Shown here: positions 7,703-15,987 of the stretch, piece by piece
Numbering within the stretch: position 1 is the first letter of the stretch
How the letters are laid out: every line of letters starts with the position of its first letter
From: CAZJOD01 sp964547525
Lineage (GTDB): Bacteria > Bacillota > Clostridia > JAAYHZ01
Direction of reading: 5' to 3'
Assembly: GCA_964547525.1 (NCBI GenBank)
Contig: CAZJOD010000014.1
Coordinates: forward strand, 1 to 38,132
Length of the DNA stretch: 38,132 bases
The notes under the pieces: model-generated
The model's input: only the letters and a program-made list of their open reading frames with translations
Database searches by the model: none
What the model was told of the DNA's origin: nothing
Made by a program: the position numbers and the translations under genes

Positions 7703-9646
7703 TTACCCTGTAAATACAGCTCTACAGTTATTTTCTGTTTTAACTTTGTCTAATTTTATATACAATTTTTTATTGTGAACCGAATGCTCGAATATAAATT
7801 TTGCCAATGGGTTTAAATATAGGTTCTCCAACATGTTTCCAATACCTCGCCCACCATATTTTCGCACCTCGTCACTATGTGCTTGTGTGTAAAAAAAACT
7901 TTTGTCGTTAGCTTCGAGTATTATACTGATATTAGGATATTTTTTCATAACATCTCTATTAATCTTATTAATCTGAGCATCAACAATCTCATCTGAAATA
8001 CCGGGCGATAAGAAATTAAAAACAACTACATTTTCACCGATCCTGTTAATAAATTCAGGTTTAAATTTACTTCTCATGGCATCTTTCACACTTTTTATGA
8101 TTTCAACTAAATCGTCACCGGGGTTCATAACATAATCAATTTCCGTCTTACCTGTCAGAGAATTTATTTTTTCTTTCGTTATACCGATATTACTTGTAAA
8201 AAAGATCAAAGTTTCGGAAAAATAAACTGTTTGTCCTTGTCCATCAGTCATACGGCCATCTTCAAGTATTTGAAGAAATTTATCCATAATACCGGGATGA
8301 GCCTTGTCTATCTCATCAAAAAGAAGTATTGAAAAAGGATTTTGTTTCATTGCATTAGTCAACTGACCGCCTTGATCATATCCTATATAACCCGGAGGTG
8401 CTCCAAAAAGTTTTTGATCAGCGTGTTCCTCTCTGTATTCACTCATATCGAAACGGATATAACTGCTTTCATCACCGAAAAGGTGTGCTGTAACAGCTTT
8501 GACAAGCTCAGTCTTACCTGTTCCGGTCGGACCTGCTAAAAAAAGAATACCTTTTGGTTTTGTGTCAGATGAATGTTGAAGTCCGGATAATCCTGTAACA
8601 GATCGCTGAAGGATCTCCTCCATTTTATCTACAGCTTCCTTCTGACCCTTAACCCGCTCTTCAACAACTTGTCGGATATTTTTTGCCTTCTCAAAAAAAG
8701 TCTCCCAAGGATTATCTTTAAAGCCATACTTGTATAAATTGACGGTTTCAGAAAGTTTCAGGACAGGAGTTTGTTCTCTGATGATAAGTCGGCGCAGCTC
8801 ATCAAGTTCAATAAGCTTCATACCACCTGTCAGATCAATAAATTTATCTTTTGCACGTTTATATTCGTCACTGTCTTTGTAATCGTTAATATACATTTCC
8901 GGAAATACCGAATCAACAAACGCTTTCCTCATATCTTTATCCGGAACCGGTATCGACAAGGTGCGTACCATTGGATTACCCTTGTAAAACCAATCAGGAA
9001 GGTCACCAAGTTTATTTACTATTAAAATCAAAGTATTTTTTCTATTAATAAGGGTTATGGAGTTCATAACACCCATATATAAATTTTGAAATATTACTTT
9101 TTCTCCGGCTGTTATGTTTGAAGGATCGGTTATAAACCTTGAAGCGTAATCCATAATACATACTATGGGAAAGACCTCAGTATGTCCGATTCGATTTGTC
9201 ATAAGATGTCGTATAATCTCCGAGTTTTTTGTTTCTCTATATGATTCGTATGCCTGCGGTACTCTTTGGCTTTGATTTCTACCACCGGTATATATTTTTG
9301 CTTCCGCTTCTTCCATTTCTTTTGTATTATCCTCGATAAACCTGACCATATTCGCCAAACGACTTCTGGTAATCACCCTGTCTTTGTCCTGAAATTTAAT
9401 CGACTCGTTAAACCCAAGCAAAGGATCGCAAAACAAAAAATGATATGCTCCCGCTTCATCGTCAAATAATCTGCAAATTACCTCATTGAGTTTTTTGAAT
9501 CCTGCTAATACCTGATCTCCATTTTTGGTTCTGTTGAATACCGGATATTCGTCATTTATATTCCCCTCAATGATAAAAAGACTCTTTATTGCTTTAAAAG
9601 TCAATATCTCCTTTTGCCATCTGGGTACTTCTATTTTTTTATCCAT
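7703..9646 (-). CDS. ClpB/ClpA-type AAA+ ATPase with degenerate N-terminal half
   Basis: Protein of 647 residues. The C-terminal half is a Clp/Hsp100-type AAA+ module: Walker A GPTGTGKT at 372-379, pore loop GYIGYDQGG at 419-427, Walker B LLFDEID at 441-447, sensor 1 FTSN at 483-486, arginine finger in KPEFINR at 529-535, and sensor 2 GGRG near 598-601. The N-terminal half has a Walker-B-like strand (FPIVCIMDYASR, 159-170) and an AAA-lid-like stretch, but no Walker A motif, so it appears to be a nucleotide-binding-defective AAA domain. No Clp N-domain or ClpB middle-domain coiled coil is evident. It should thread or remodel protein substrates using ATP. It is not ClpB itself because it is too short and the first ATPase is dead. 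AGGAGG precedes the ATG. The role is inferred from motif and neighbours. Confidence 0.88.
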   Translation of the reverse strand: MDKKIEVPRWQKEILTFKAIKSLFIIEGNINDEYPVFNRTKNGDQVLAGFKKLNEVICRLFDDEAGAYHFLFCDPLLGFNESIKFQDKDRVITRSRLANMVRFIEDNTKEMEEAEAKIYTGGRNQSQRVPQAYESYRETKNSEIIRHLMTNRIGHTEVFPIVCIMDYASRFITDPSNITAGEKVIFQNLYMGVMNSITLINRKNTLILIVNKLGDLPDWFYKGNPMVRTLSIPVPDKDMRKAFVDSVFPEMYINDYKDSDEYKRAKDKFIDLTGGMKLIELDELRRLIIREQTPVLKLSETVNLYKYGFKDNPWETFFEKAKNIRQVVEERVKGQKEAVDKMEEILQRSVTGLSGLQHSSDTKPKGILFLAGPTGTGKTELVKAVTAHLFGDESSYIRFDMSEYREEHADQKLFGAPPGYIGYDQGGQLTNAMKQNPFSILLFDEIDKAHPGIMDKFLQILEDGRMTDGQGQTVYFSETLIFFTSNIGITKEKINSLTGKTEIDYVMNPGDDLVEIIKSVKDAMRSKFKPEFINRIGENVVVFNFLSPGISDEIVDAQINKINRDVMKKYPNISIILEANDKSFFYTQAHSDEVRKYGGRGIGNMLENLYLNPLAKFIFEHSVHNKKLYIKLDKVKTENNCRAVFTG

Positions 9647-9661
9647 TTCTTTATGAACCTC

Positions 9662-10237
9662 CTAAATTACCGGTCGATTGTGAATACCGACAGAAATGAT
9701 TTTTTCCGAGTAGTAAAAATTCTGAACTGTTCTGCCTTTGCTGATGTATTCTTCATATTTTTTTTGCTTTTCCGGCTGAAAATAGTGAATGACTTGATTA
9801 GACGATCCTCTGAGAGCACTAAACCCGTCATTTTTTTCATCAATATATCTCCCGTCAATCAATACCGAAACATTTTGCTTCAATGTTTCTATTTGTTCCG
9901 GTGCTAACATATCCTCTATTTCAGCCAATGTATATCCTGTATATACAAGAATATCATTTGATATCATCTTCAAGTTCTCAATCAGAGCAAAAAAATCCTC
10001 TGTTTGTTCAATCGGATCTCCTCCTGTTATAGTAATCCCATCCACTCGGGAAGCACAAGCAACTTTAACACAATATTCAATAATAACATCCACGCTTATA
10101 TCCTTAGCAGGATCAGCACACCACAACTCAGGATTGGCACAGGATTTGCATCTTTTTGAACAGCCAACCGTCCAAATCGAAAATCTCTTACCCGGTCCCA
10201 GTGTCTCAACCGGATAGATAATCCTGTCAATCTGCAT
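9662..10237 (-). CDS. NrdG-like radical SAM / 4Fe-4S activating protein
   Basis: Radical SAM protein of 191 residues. It has CX3CX2C at Cys26, Cys30 and Cys33 (GCSKRCKSC), then ITGGDPIEQ near 69-77, matching the GGEP/GGDP motif of NrdG and PflA-type activases. An in-frame TTG lies 15 bases upstream, but GGAG ten bases before the ATG at 10237 favours the shorter form. It overlaps the end of the FHA gene by 11 bases, which implies translational coupling. Real NrdG activates the anaerobic ribonucleotide reductase NrdD; no NrdD or other glycyl-radical enzyme is in the window. It therefore probably serves another target within this cluster, perhaps modifying a partner protein, but the target cannot be read from sequence. 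Confidence 0.85.
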   Translation of the reverse strand: MQIDRIIYPVETLGPGKRFSIWTVGCSKRCKSCANPELWCADPAKDISVDVIIEYCVKVACASRVDGITITGGDPIEQTEDFFALIENLKMISNDILVYTGYTLAEIEDMLAPEQIETLKQNVSVLIDGRYIDEKNDGFSALRGSSNQVIHYFQPEKQKKYEEYISKGRTVQNFYYSEKIISVGIHNRPVI

Positions 10238-10835
10238 TATTACAATCTCCAATTTTTATTTCATATTTAACACGACCCATTACCAGGATATCCTTACTTT
10301 TAATTTGGTATTGCCTACCTGTTTCAAGGAGTATACCATTGAGTTTTGTACCTAGCTGCCCTTGTTCATGCTTAATATACCATTTGTCTTTTTTCCTAAT
10401 AAAGCCGGCATGCCTTCTTGATATACCGTCTTGCCTGCTAAAAAATTCAGGATGAACAGATCCCTGCCATCCAAGGATACCTTCATCTTCGTTAATTTCA
10501 ATCCACTCTTTTGACCAAGTGTTTATGAGTGTCAATATCGGCTTGACGGCATTTTCCGATGACACTTCAATATAAATTATTGTTGGTATAGCTTCAATTT
10601 CTGCAATGTCTTTCTTATCACGAGGATCGTCACACCCGGGACATTCTTTAAAGGGGTATTTTTCATCGGGTTTTTCGGGAAAATCATAATACCAATTCCC
10701 ATGGGGACAATTTACTCTCCATACGGTTTTTTTTATCTTCTCAACGCTTTGATGAAGCTCTTTCCCACAATTTTCACATACATCACTTTCCACAAGGTTT
10801 ATCCATTCACATTGGGGACAGATAATTTCTTCCAT
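10227..10835 (-). CDS. Zinc-ribbon and FHA-domain protein
   Basis: Protein of 202 residues. The N-terminus is a zinc ribbon with CPQC at 6-9 and CENCG at 20-24. A second set, CPH at 43-45 and CPGC at 65-68, may bind another metal. Residues from about 118 to 195 form an FHA phosphothreonine-binding domain: the hallmark SRRHA, then GTKLNG, then the final beta strands. The usual first GR is replaced by GWQG. FHA domains read phospho-Thr marks, so this is the likely reader for the adjacent kinase. It starts 13 bases after the coiled-coil gene and overlaps the radical SAM gene, so complex formation with these partners is plausible. The domain call is strong and the partner is inferred. Confidence 0.85.
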   Translation of the reverse strand: MEEIICPQCEWINLVESDVCENCGKELHQSVEKIKKTVWRVNCPHGNWYYDFPEKPDEKYPFKECPGCDDPRDKKDIAEIEAIPTIIYIEVSSENAVKPILTLINTWSKEWIEINEDEGILGWQGSVHPEFFSRQDGISRRHAGFIRKKDKWYIKHEQGQLGTKLNGILLETGRQYQIKSKDILVMGRVKYEIKIGDCNNAD

Positions 10836-10848
10836 TATTAACTCTCTC

Positions 10849-12285
10849 CTATTTTAGTGTTTGAACTCGATGTTGTAGTTTACTACGATCCCTTTGTCCC
10901 GCTATATCGTCAGACATTTCGGTACCGGTAATATGTTTAACCGAAATCAGACTATTATATTTTGCATCCGGTCTTTTATCTAATTTATTCTTCAATACTA
11001 CACCTTCTTTTTCACATTCTTTACGAATCTCATCAAATTCAGGGCAAAGTTCCTCCTGCATGCGTAAAAGCAAACTGTTTTTATCGGTATTTTCTATGCT
11101 TTTACTCCCCATACTATTTATTAAAATAGGCTCACTACACTTTTGCTTGCCATCAAAAAGGTTAGCGTCGGCACCTATAACCTCAAACATTACAGTATTA
11201 TCATTTTGTGAATAACGTGTATGAATAGCTATTGTAATTCCGGCCGAATTCACACCCGGTACAGCAAATATAGTGTGTTTCATTACATCCTTTTCACTGA
11301 AAATAACATCTTGCTGTAAGCGGTAACCTCTCTTTTTCATTACCTTTTCAATCGTTTTTCGGATATATTTTCTGTTCTCAATCTCCGCCTGACGATTTCT
11401 AATCCTGCTAATTTCAGCTTTCAAATCCAATAGTGAAGCAAAATTACAGACATCTGAGGTTTTTAACTCTTCACCGCTAATTTTACTCAATAAAGCTATC
11501 TCCGCCTGGTATTCTAAAAAAGTTTTGGCAAACTCCTCTCTGTTTTGTAGTATTGTACTTTTATGTATTAAAAACTGGTTTGCTATATTCAAAATATCGG
11601 ACTCAGACATTTCATCTTCCATAGAGTGGCGAATTCCTTCAAGCCATTTACGATCTTCAAAGCAGACATAATCCATGCTTGTAATATCTTCTATTTGTGA
11701 AAGTAAACTCGTCTTTGAAATTTGAAAAAGCTTCGTTCTATCCGAATCGGATTTATGGTCGTGCAATTTATTAAACTCAAATTTATCTAAGGCATTAAGA
11801 AGCTGCGGATGTAGATTAACCAAATCCTTATATACCTTATTTTTCTCTTCGATATTTTGTTTTTGTTGTAAATATTCTCTGATGCGTCCAACCGGAGCTG
11901 AAATATTTCCTTCAGTATTACAAAAAATAGTTTTGCAGTTTTCGTTCATCTGCATCGATAAGTTATTGATCTTTGGAGCTTTTATTTGATCTTCGTCGGA
12001 ATTCATAATTAAAGGACTAACAGTAGTAATAGCCGCTTCTATTTTATGTGCACATTCGACTAGTATTTCTTCAATATCGGTACAAGCATAACTAAGATCT
12101 GAAATGCCTTTGATCTTTTTAATAAGGATTTGATATTCTTGTTTCATTATTTGCATTTGTGTACGAATTAAAAAGATGCGTCCGAAGTGCTTAGAAAGCG
12201 CTTCAGCTCTTTCTCTTCTTTCTTTCTCAAGCAGTTCTGCTTTTTGACGAGCCAGAGTTGCTTCATCTATTTTAGGTCCGCTCAT
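10849..12285 (-). CDS. Coiled-coil protein of unknown function starting MSGPK
   Basis: Protein of 478 residues, not recognised. It opens with MSGPKIDEATLARQKAELLE and continues as a highly charged helix, rich in E, K and R, to about residue 60. Further heptad-like helical stretches run through about residue 330. A globular C-terminal part from about 330 to 430 contains alternating strands (HTIFAVPGVNSAGITIAIH, then NTVMFEVIGADANLF). No signal peptide or TM helix is seen. AGGGGGT lies 11 bases before the ATG. It is the first of the six tightly packed genes ending in the kinase, which suggests a scaffold or adaptor, or a substrate of the AAA+ ATPase. This role is a guess from context. Confidence 0.75.
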   Translation of the reverse strand: MSGPKIDEATLARQKAELLEKERRERAEALSKHFGRIFLIRTQMQIMKQEYQILIKKIKGISDLSYACTDIEEILVECAHKIEAAITTVSPLIMNSDEDQIKAPKINNLSMQMNENCKTIFCNTEGNISAPVGRIREYLQQKQNIEEKNKVYKDLVNLHPQLLNALDKFEFNKLHDHKSDSDRTKLFQISKTSLLSQIEDITSMDYVCFEDRKWLEGIRHSMEDEMSESDILNIANQFLIHKSTILQNREEFAKTFLEYQAEIALLSKISGEELKTSDVCNFASLLDLKAEISRIRNRQAEIENRKYIRKTIEKVMKKRGYRLQQDVIFSEKDVMKHTIFAVPGVNSAGITIAIHTRYSQNDNTVMFEVIGADANLFDGKQKCSEPILINSMGSKSIENTDKNSLLLRMQEELCPEFDEIRKECEKEGVVLKNKLDKRPDAKYNSLISVKHITGTEMSDDIAGQRDRSKLQHRVQTLK

Positions 12286-12556
12286 AAAACTAATGACCCC
12301 CTTATTTTTATGCCGTATATCTTTCTCACTATCTTTCAGTTAGTTATTTACTATTATTATTACATGGCATATCTTAACATAAGAGAACAAAAAATAATAT
12401 AAAGTTTACCGAATACCGGCATACTATTTTATTTTCTTAAAAGCTTCGTATAACACTCATGTATTCCGTCCTTAACTTTTCTCTCTTGCAAAACAACGGG
12501 TATGTACAAAAATCAGTTATGCCATACAGAACTTTTATTTAATTGACGATAGATAA
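12286..12556. other. AT-rich intergenic stretch inside the kinase/JAB block
   Basis: About 270 bases with no convincing gene. It splits the JAB/Cys-rich pair from the six-gene run that begins with the coiled-coil protein, so a promoter for the latter may lie here. I found TAATAATAAT-like and TAAGAT -10 candidates but no matching -35 at normal spacing. Confidence 0.4.
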
Positions 12557-12739
12557 TTATCTCTCTGAGTAATCTCTGCAGTATTTTGCTATGCTATCCG
12601 CTCCGGAATGATATTTTCTATCTTTGACACAATAGTATTCATCATACTTGTTTGTACTACGACGATCCAAATAAATACAGTCACCGCAGCATTTCGCGCA
12701 ACATTTACCATTAGGAATGAAAATTTTTACCTTTTTCAT
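12557..12739 (-). CDS. Small cysteine-rich, probably metal-binding protein
   Basis: Protein of 60 residues with seven cysteines: CCAKCCGDC near the start, YYC in the middle and YC near the end. The spacing, C-x-x-C plus CxY followed by DEYYC and a final C-x-x-[YF], suggests a small zinc or iron-sulphur binding fold. Its ATG overlaps the stop of the JAB gene by four bases (ATGA), so the two are translationally coupled and likely work together. The product is basic (N-terminal KKVK) and has no signal peptide. The function is not known. Confidence 0.7.
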   Translation of the reverse strand: MKKVKIFIPNGKCCAKCCGDCIYLDRRSTNKYDEYYCVKDRKYHSGADSIAKYCRDYSER

Positions 12740-13206
12740 AATTTACCTCCAATTTTTTTATGAATTATTTTTATGTTTTTATGATCAACTCTATATGTAT
12801 CACCTTCCTTTATCACCACATACCAGTAGATTTCTACATGCTTTGGGATGACAATCGGAAAGTGGACGGTATATAGGTCACTACAGTTAATCTCAATAAT
12901 TCTTTTTGCAAAATCAATATCAGCAAATGACAAATTTTTTTTCAAATAGGGATGGCTGTGTATTATACCGGCGAAAGTAACTTCTTCAGACTCCCATTTA
13001 AGAAGGATTTCATTTACTTTGTCAATATTTGGTATGTAAGTATTATCTCCTGTTAAAGCATGTTCATCATAATAAAACGAACTGATAATACCATTTTTAG
13101 AACCGAGTAATCCCCCCTTTTCAGGTTCATACGTTCCTAAAGTATTTTTTATACTTTGGTAAACCGACTCTCGTATATACACATTATGTTGGCAGATATT
13201 AAACAT
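12736..13206 (-). CDS. JAMM/JAB (Mov34-MPN) metalloprotease
   Basis: Single-domain protein of 156 residues. It has the complete JAMM zinc site: Glu29 in EKGGLLG, then HSHP with His83 and His85, seven residues, Ser93, two residues, and Asp96 (H-x-H-x7-S-x2-D). Family members are isopeptidases that remove ubiquitin-like tails, or peptidases that process sulphur-carrier and other proteins. No ubiquitin-like protein, E1 or E2 lies nearby, so the substrate is open. AAGGAGGT lies only one base before the ATG, an unusually short gap that may lower initiation. The next gene, the Cys-rich protein, overlaps it. This gene is the first of the minus-strand block that leads to the kinase cluster. Confidence 0.88.
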   Translation of the reverse strand: MFNICQHNVYIRESVYQSIKNTLGTYEPEKGGLLGSKNGIISSFYYDEHALTGDNTYIPNIDKVNEILLKWESEEVTFAGIIHSHPYLKKNLSFADIDFAKRIIEINCSDLYTVHFPIVIPKHVEIYWYVVIKEGDTYRVDHKNIKIIHKKIGGKL

Positions 13207-13318
13207 ACCTCCTTGTCATAAACCATACTCAAAATATTATCGATTTTTTATTCAGCTATTTATTAAAACACGAAACTCAATACATATTAAGCTCTTTAAC
13301 TTTAGTATACTATTAAAT

Positions 13319-13334
13319 AGTGTTATTTAACACT
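13319..13334. promoter_or_regulatory. Palindrome upstream of the JAB gene (possible operator)
   Basis: A perfect inverted repeat with 7-base arms, AGTGTTA and TAACACT, and a 2-base centre. It lies about 113-128 bases upstream of the JAB start and 31 bases beyond the end of the dehydratase gene. On the minus strand it is followed by ATTTAATAG and a TATACT that could be a -10 box. It lacks a T run and GC-rich stem, so it looks more like a repressor site than a terminator. Confidence 0.35.
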
Positions 13335-13364
13335 AAAAATATCAATCAAAGGTCTTATACCTTC

Positions 13365-14366
13365 CTATTTTATTGGATTCCTATATTCTCCTGTTAAAAT
13401 ATTATTCCACCATTCCTTATTATCAAGATACCATACTATAGTCTTGTTAATACCATCTAAAAAATCGGTTTCAGGTAACCAGCCAAAACGCCGGTAAATC
13501 TTAGTCGGATCTATGGCATATCGCATATCATGACCTTTACGATCAGCTACATATGTAATTAATGTTTCAGGCTTATTAAGCTCCTTACAGATCAGCTTTA
13601 CAATATCAATATTTCTCATTTCATTGTGCCCGCCTATATTGAATATCTCACCAACACATTCATTATGTAATATCAAATCTATTGCACGACAATGATCCTC
13701 TACATATAACCAATCACGTACATTTTCCCCCTTACCGTACACAGGTAAAGATTTATCGTTTAATGCATTAACAATCATCAAGGGTATTAGTTTTTCCGGA
13801 AAATGATAGGGTCCGTAATTGTTAGAACATCGGCTAATTGTTATAGGTAAACCATATGTTCTATGATATGCAAGTACCAACAGATCGGCCGCCGCTTTAG
13901 ATGCACTGTACGGACTGCTGGTATGAATAGGAGTGGTTTCGGTAAAAAGCATATCAGGGCGATCCAATGGAAGATCACCGTATACTTCATCTGTTGAAAC
14001 TTGATGAAAACGCTTTATACCATATTTACGGCATCCATCCATCAAAACTTGGGTACCGAGTATGTTTGTCATAAGAAAAACTTCAGGATTTTCAATAGAG
14101 CGGTCTACATGGCTTTCTGCGGCAAAATTTACTATGATATCCGGATGTTCATCTTCAAAAACTTTATATACAGCCAACCTGTCACAAATATTCACTTTAT
14201 AAAAACAAAAGTTTGGATTTTTAAGAGCTTCTGTAAGAGTGTTTAAATTACCTGCATATGTCAGGCAATCCATACAAATAATACGATAAGACGGATATTT
14301 TTTTAGCATATGATATATAAAATTACTGCCGATAAATCCGGCACCACCTGTTACTAATACAATCAT
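13365..14366 (-). CDS. rfbB: dTDP-glucose 4,6-dehydratase
   Basis: Extended short-chain dehydrogenase of 333 residues that converts dTDP-glucose to dTDP-4-keto-6-deoxyglucose. It has the NAD motif TGGAGFIG at 6-13, STDEVYG at 124-130 with the catalytic Thr-Asp-Glu, and YxxxK at Tyr153-Lys157 (YSASK). The tail WW near the C-terminus and total length are normal for RfbB/RmlB. GGAGG lies 7 bases before the ATG. It is the last gene of the polysaccharide locus, 197 bases after the flippase gene, and may have its own promoter. RmlA, RmlC and RmlD are not in this window and should be elsewhere if dTDP-rhamnose is the end product. Confidence 0.93.
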   Translation of the reverse strand: MIVLVTGGAGFIGSNFIYHMLKKYPSYRIICMDCLTYAGNLNTLTEALKNPNFCFYKVNICDRLAVYKVFEDEHPDIIVNFAAESHVDRSIENPEVFLMTNILGTQVLMDGCRKYGIKRFHQVSTDEVYGDLPLDRPDMLFTETTPIHTSSPYSASKAAADLLVLAYHRTYGLPITISRCSNNYGPYHFPEKLIPLMIVNALNDKSLPVYGKGENVRDWLYVEDHCRAIDLILHNECVGEIFNIGGHNEMRNIDIVKLICKELNKPETLITYVADRKGHDMRYAIDPTKIYRRFGWLPETDFLDGINKTIVWYLDNKEWWNNILTGEYRNPIK

Positions 14367-14563
14367 AAAATAACCTCCATTGATTTATATATATAATTAT
14401 ACACTATTGAAGCAGGCTCAGTGTTAATTGTGCCAATTAATTTTTATATATCCGTTGATAATACGTCAATGCGGTGCTAAAACCGGGTATTATTTTACAA
14501 AGAAATTATGTCTCTTATATTTTTTTAATTTAGTATTGTTGATTTACTGCAATAATTATTTAA

Positions 14564-15973
14564 TTATTTATTTCGCAAACGATATGAAACTAGCAAGGCT
14601 GTCCCGATAAACAGTAATAATAAAGCGTATCGTATAAACCAAAGGTTAGAAAGAAAAATCGCAATAAAAGCAAATCCCGAACATAAGACTATACCCGGTA
14701 AATATGTTGTAAATTTTATATTATATCCTTTGATAATTTTCCTTGCCACAAATTCATGTAGACCAAATAATATAACATAAGAAAGGAATGTAGCATAAGC
14801 CGCGCCAATTAACCCTGTTTTTTTAATAAAAAGATAATTTAACATCATATTAATCATAGCGGATGCTACAGTACAAACCGCAACCCATTTTAAGTTTTTT
14901 GAAAACTGTTCATAAGCCAATGGGAATCTGTATAAGTATTGAAAAAACACACCCGCCGTAATAATCACTAGACTATTTAATCCACCCCAATATTGACTTG
15001 GTGCCATGATTTTTAAAATTTCCGGAGCAATGAGCATAACCACTATAAAAACACAGCATACCATCAATATGTATTTTTTAGCCATGCCGTTTATTATTCT
15101 GTTTTCACCGGCTTTTGTCATGTCAAGGTATCTAGGTGACCATATATTATTACAAACATCCGCAAACAAAATGCCTAAAACGCCTATATTATATGCAACA
15201 GTGTATATACCCGCAGCATCATCTCCAATCATGCTTTTTAAAAACAATCTGTCTGATTGCCCTATAATAATGTTGGACAATAGATGAATAATCAAAGGAA
15301 AACTTAAAGCCAGCGCATATTTCCAATGAGAAAGACTCACCTTGCTCTTATTACCCGGTATAAACGTTTTCATTACATACAATAAAGCAATTGTATACGC
15401 CACCGTCCCCCCGTATATTTTGCCTAAGAATTTTTCTTCTTTGATACTAAGGACCAAAAATAATCCTGTTACAACGGTACACAGTGCTATCAGAATAGAA
15501 AATACCACATTTTTTTTCGGTTGTTTTGTCTGGATGGTATACACCGAGTAAGTTGTTACACACGACATACCGAAAGCTTGCGTTAAAAGATGCGGAATGA
15601 GCCGTATATCTATGTTTAACAGACTAGCAACAGATCTTCTTATGATTATACTCACGGAGGCAATGACTAGACCGCTTAATAAAGACATTACAACAATACT
15701 TTTCATGTATCCGCCAAATTCATCCGGTTTCATATGAACTCTGGCGGTTGCGATCGAACCGCTTGTCTGAAGCCCTATAAATACGGCAAAAAATGCCGTC
15801 CAGGTATAAAAAACCGTTGTAATACCATAATCCGAGGTAGTTAACAGTCTTGTAAATATAGGAGTACTTAAAAAGCTGATACCGTTAAGTAAAATGGTAC
15901 CCAGCATATATACAAAGAAATCAGATGTCATATCATTCTTTTTTATAAATTTATCTATCGATATTCCTTTCAT
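14564..15973 (-). CDS. Polysaccharide flippase (Wzx-like, MOP superfamily)
   Basis: Integral membrane protein of 469 residues with about 12-14 hydrophobic helices, the size and pattern of Wzx/RfbX flippases. The start region FVYMLGTILLNGISFLSTPI is typical of the family's first helix. It should move undecaprenyl-linked repeat units across the membrane for polymerisation by Wzy. It follows the asparagine synthetase gene by 14 bases with an AAGGCGGG ribosome site. The specific sugar unit cannot be inferred. Confidence 0.9.
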   Translation of the reverse strand: MKGISIDKFIKKNDMTSDFFVYMLGTILLNGISFLSTPIFTRLLTTSDYGITTVFYTWTAFFAVFIGLQTSGSIATARVHMKPDEFGGYMKSIVVMSLLSGLVIASVSIIIRRSVASLLNIDIRLIPHLLTQAFGMSCVTTYSVYTIQTKQPKKNVVFSILIALCTVVTGLFLVLSIKEEKFLGKIYGGTVAYTIALLYVMKTFIPGNKSKVSLSHWKYALALSFPLIIHLLSNIIIGQSDRLFLKSMIGDDAAGIYTVAYNIGVLGILFADVCNNIWSPRYLDMTKAGENRIINGMAKKYILMVCCVFIVVMLIAPEILKIMAPSQYWGGLNSLVIITAGVFFQYLYRFPLAYEQFSKNLKWVAVCTVASAMINMMLNYLFIKKTGLIGAAYATFLSYVILFGLHEFVARKIIKGYNIKFTTYLPGIVLCSGFAFIAIFLSNLWFIRYALLLLFIGTALLVSYRLRNK

Positions 15974-15987
15974 TTATACCCGCCTTT

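Noticed and set aside
9662..10237. Anaerobic ribonucleotide reductase activase (nrdG).
   Set aside because: No NrdD in the window and the gene overlaps the FHA gene; I give no symbol.
3589..13206. Type VI secretion post-translational control set (PpkA, PppA, Fha, ClpV-like).
   Set aside because: The kinase, phosphatase, FHA and Clp-like proteins resemble it, but no structural T6SS gene (sheath, baseplate, Hcp, VgrG) is present, the organism looks Gram-positive, and the AAA+ protein has only one intact ATPase domain.
12736..13206. Ubiquitin-like conjugation (Bil-type) defence operon based on the JAB protein.
   Set aside because: No ubiquitin-like, E1 (ThiF-type) or E2 gene lies in the neighbourhood.
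14367..14563. Promoter for the dTDP-glucose dehydratase gene.
   Set aside because: TATAAT (minus strand, 14396-14401) has a TTAACA partner only at 20 bases, and TTGACG further up has a -10 only at 15 bases; neither spacing is convincing.
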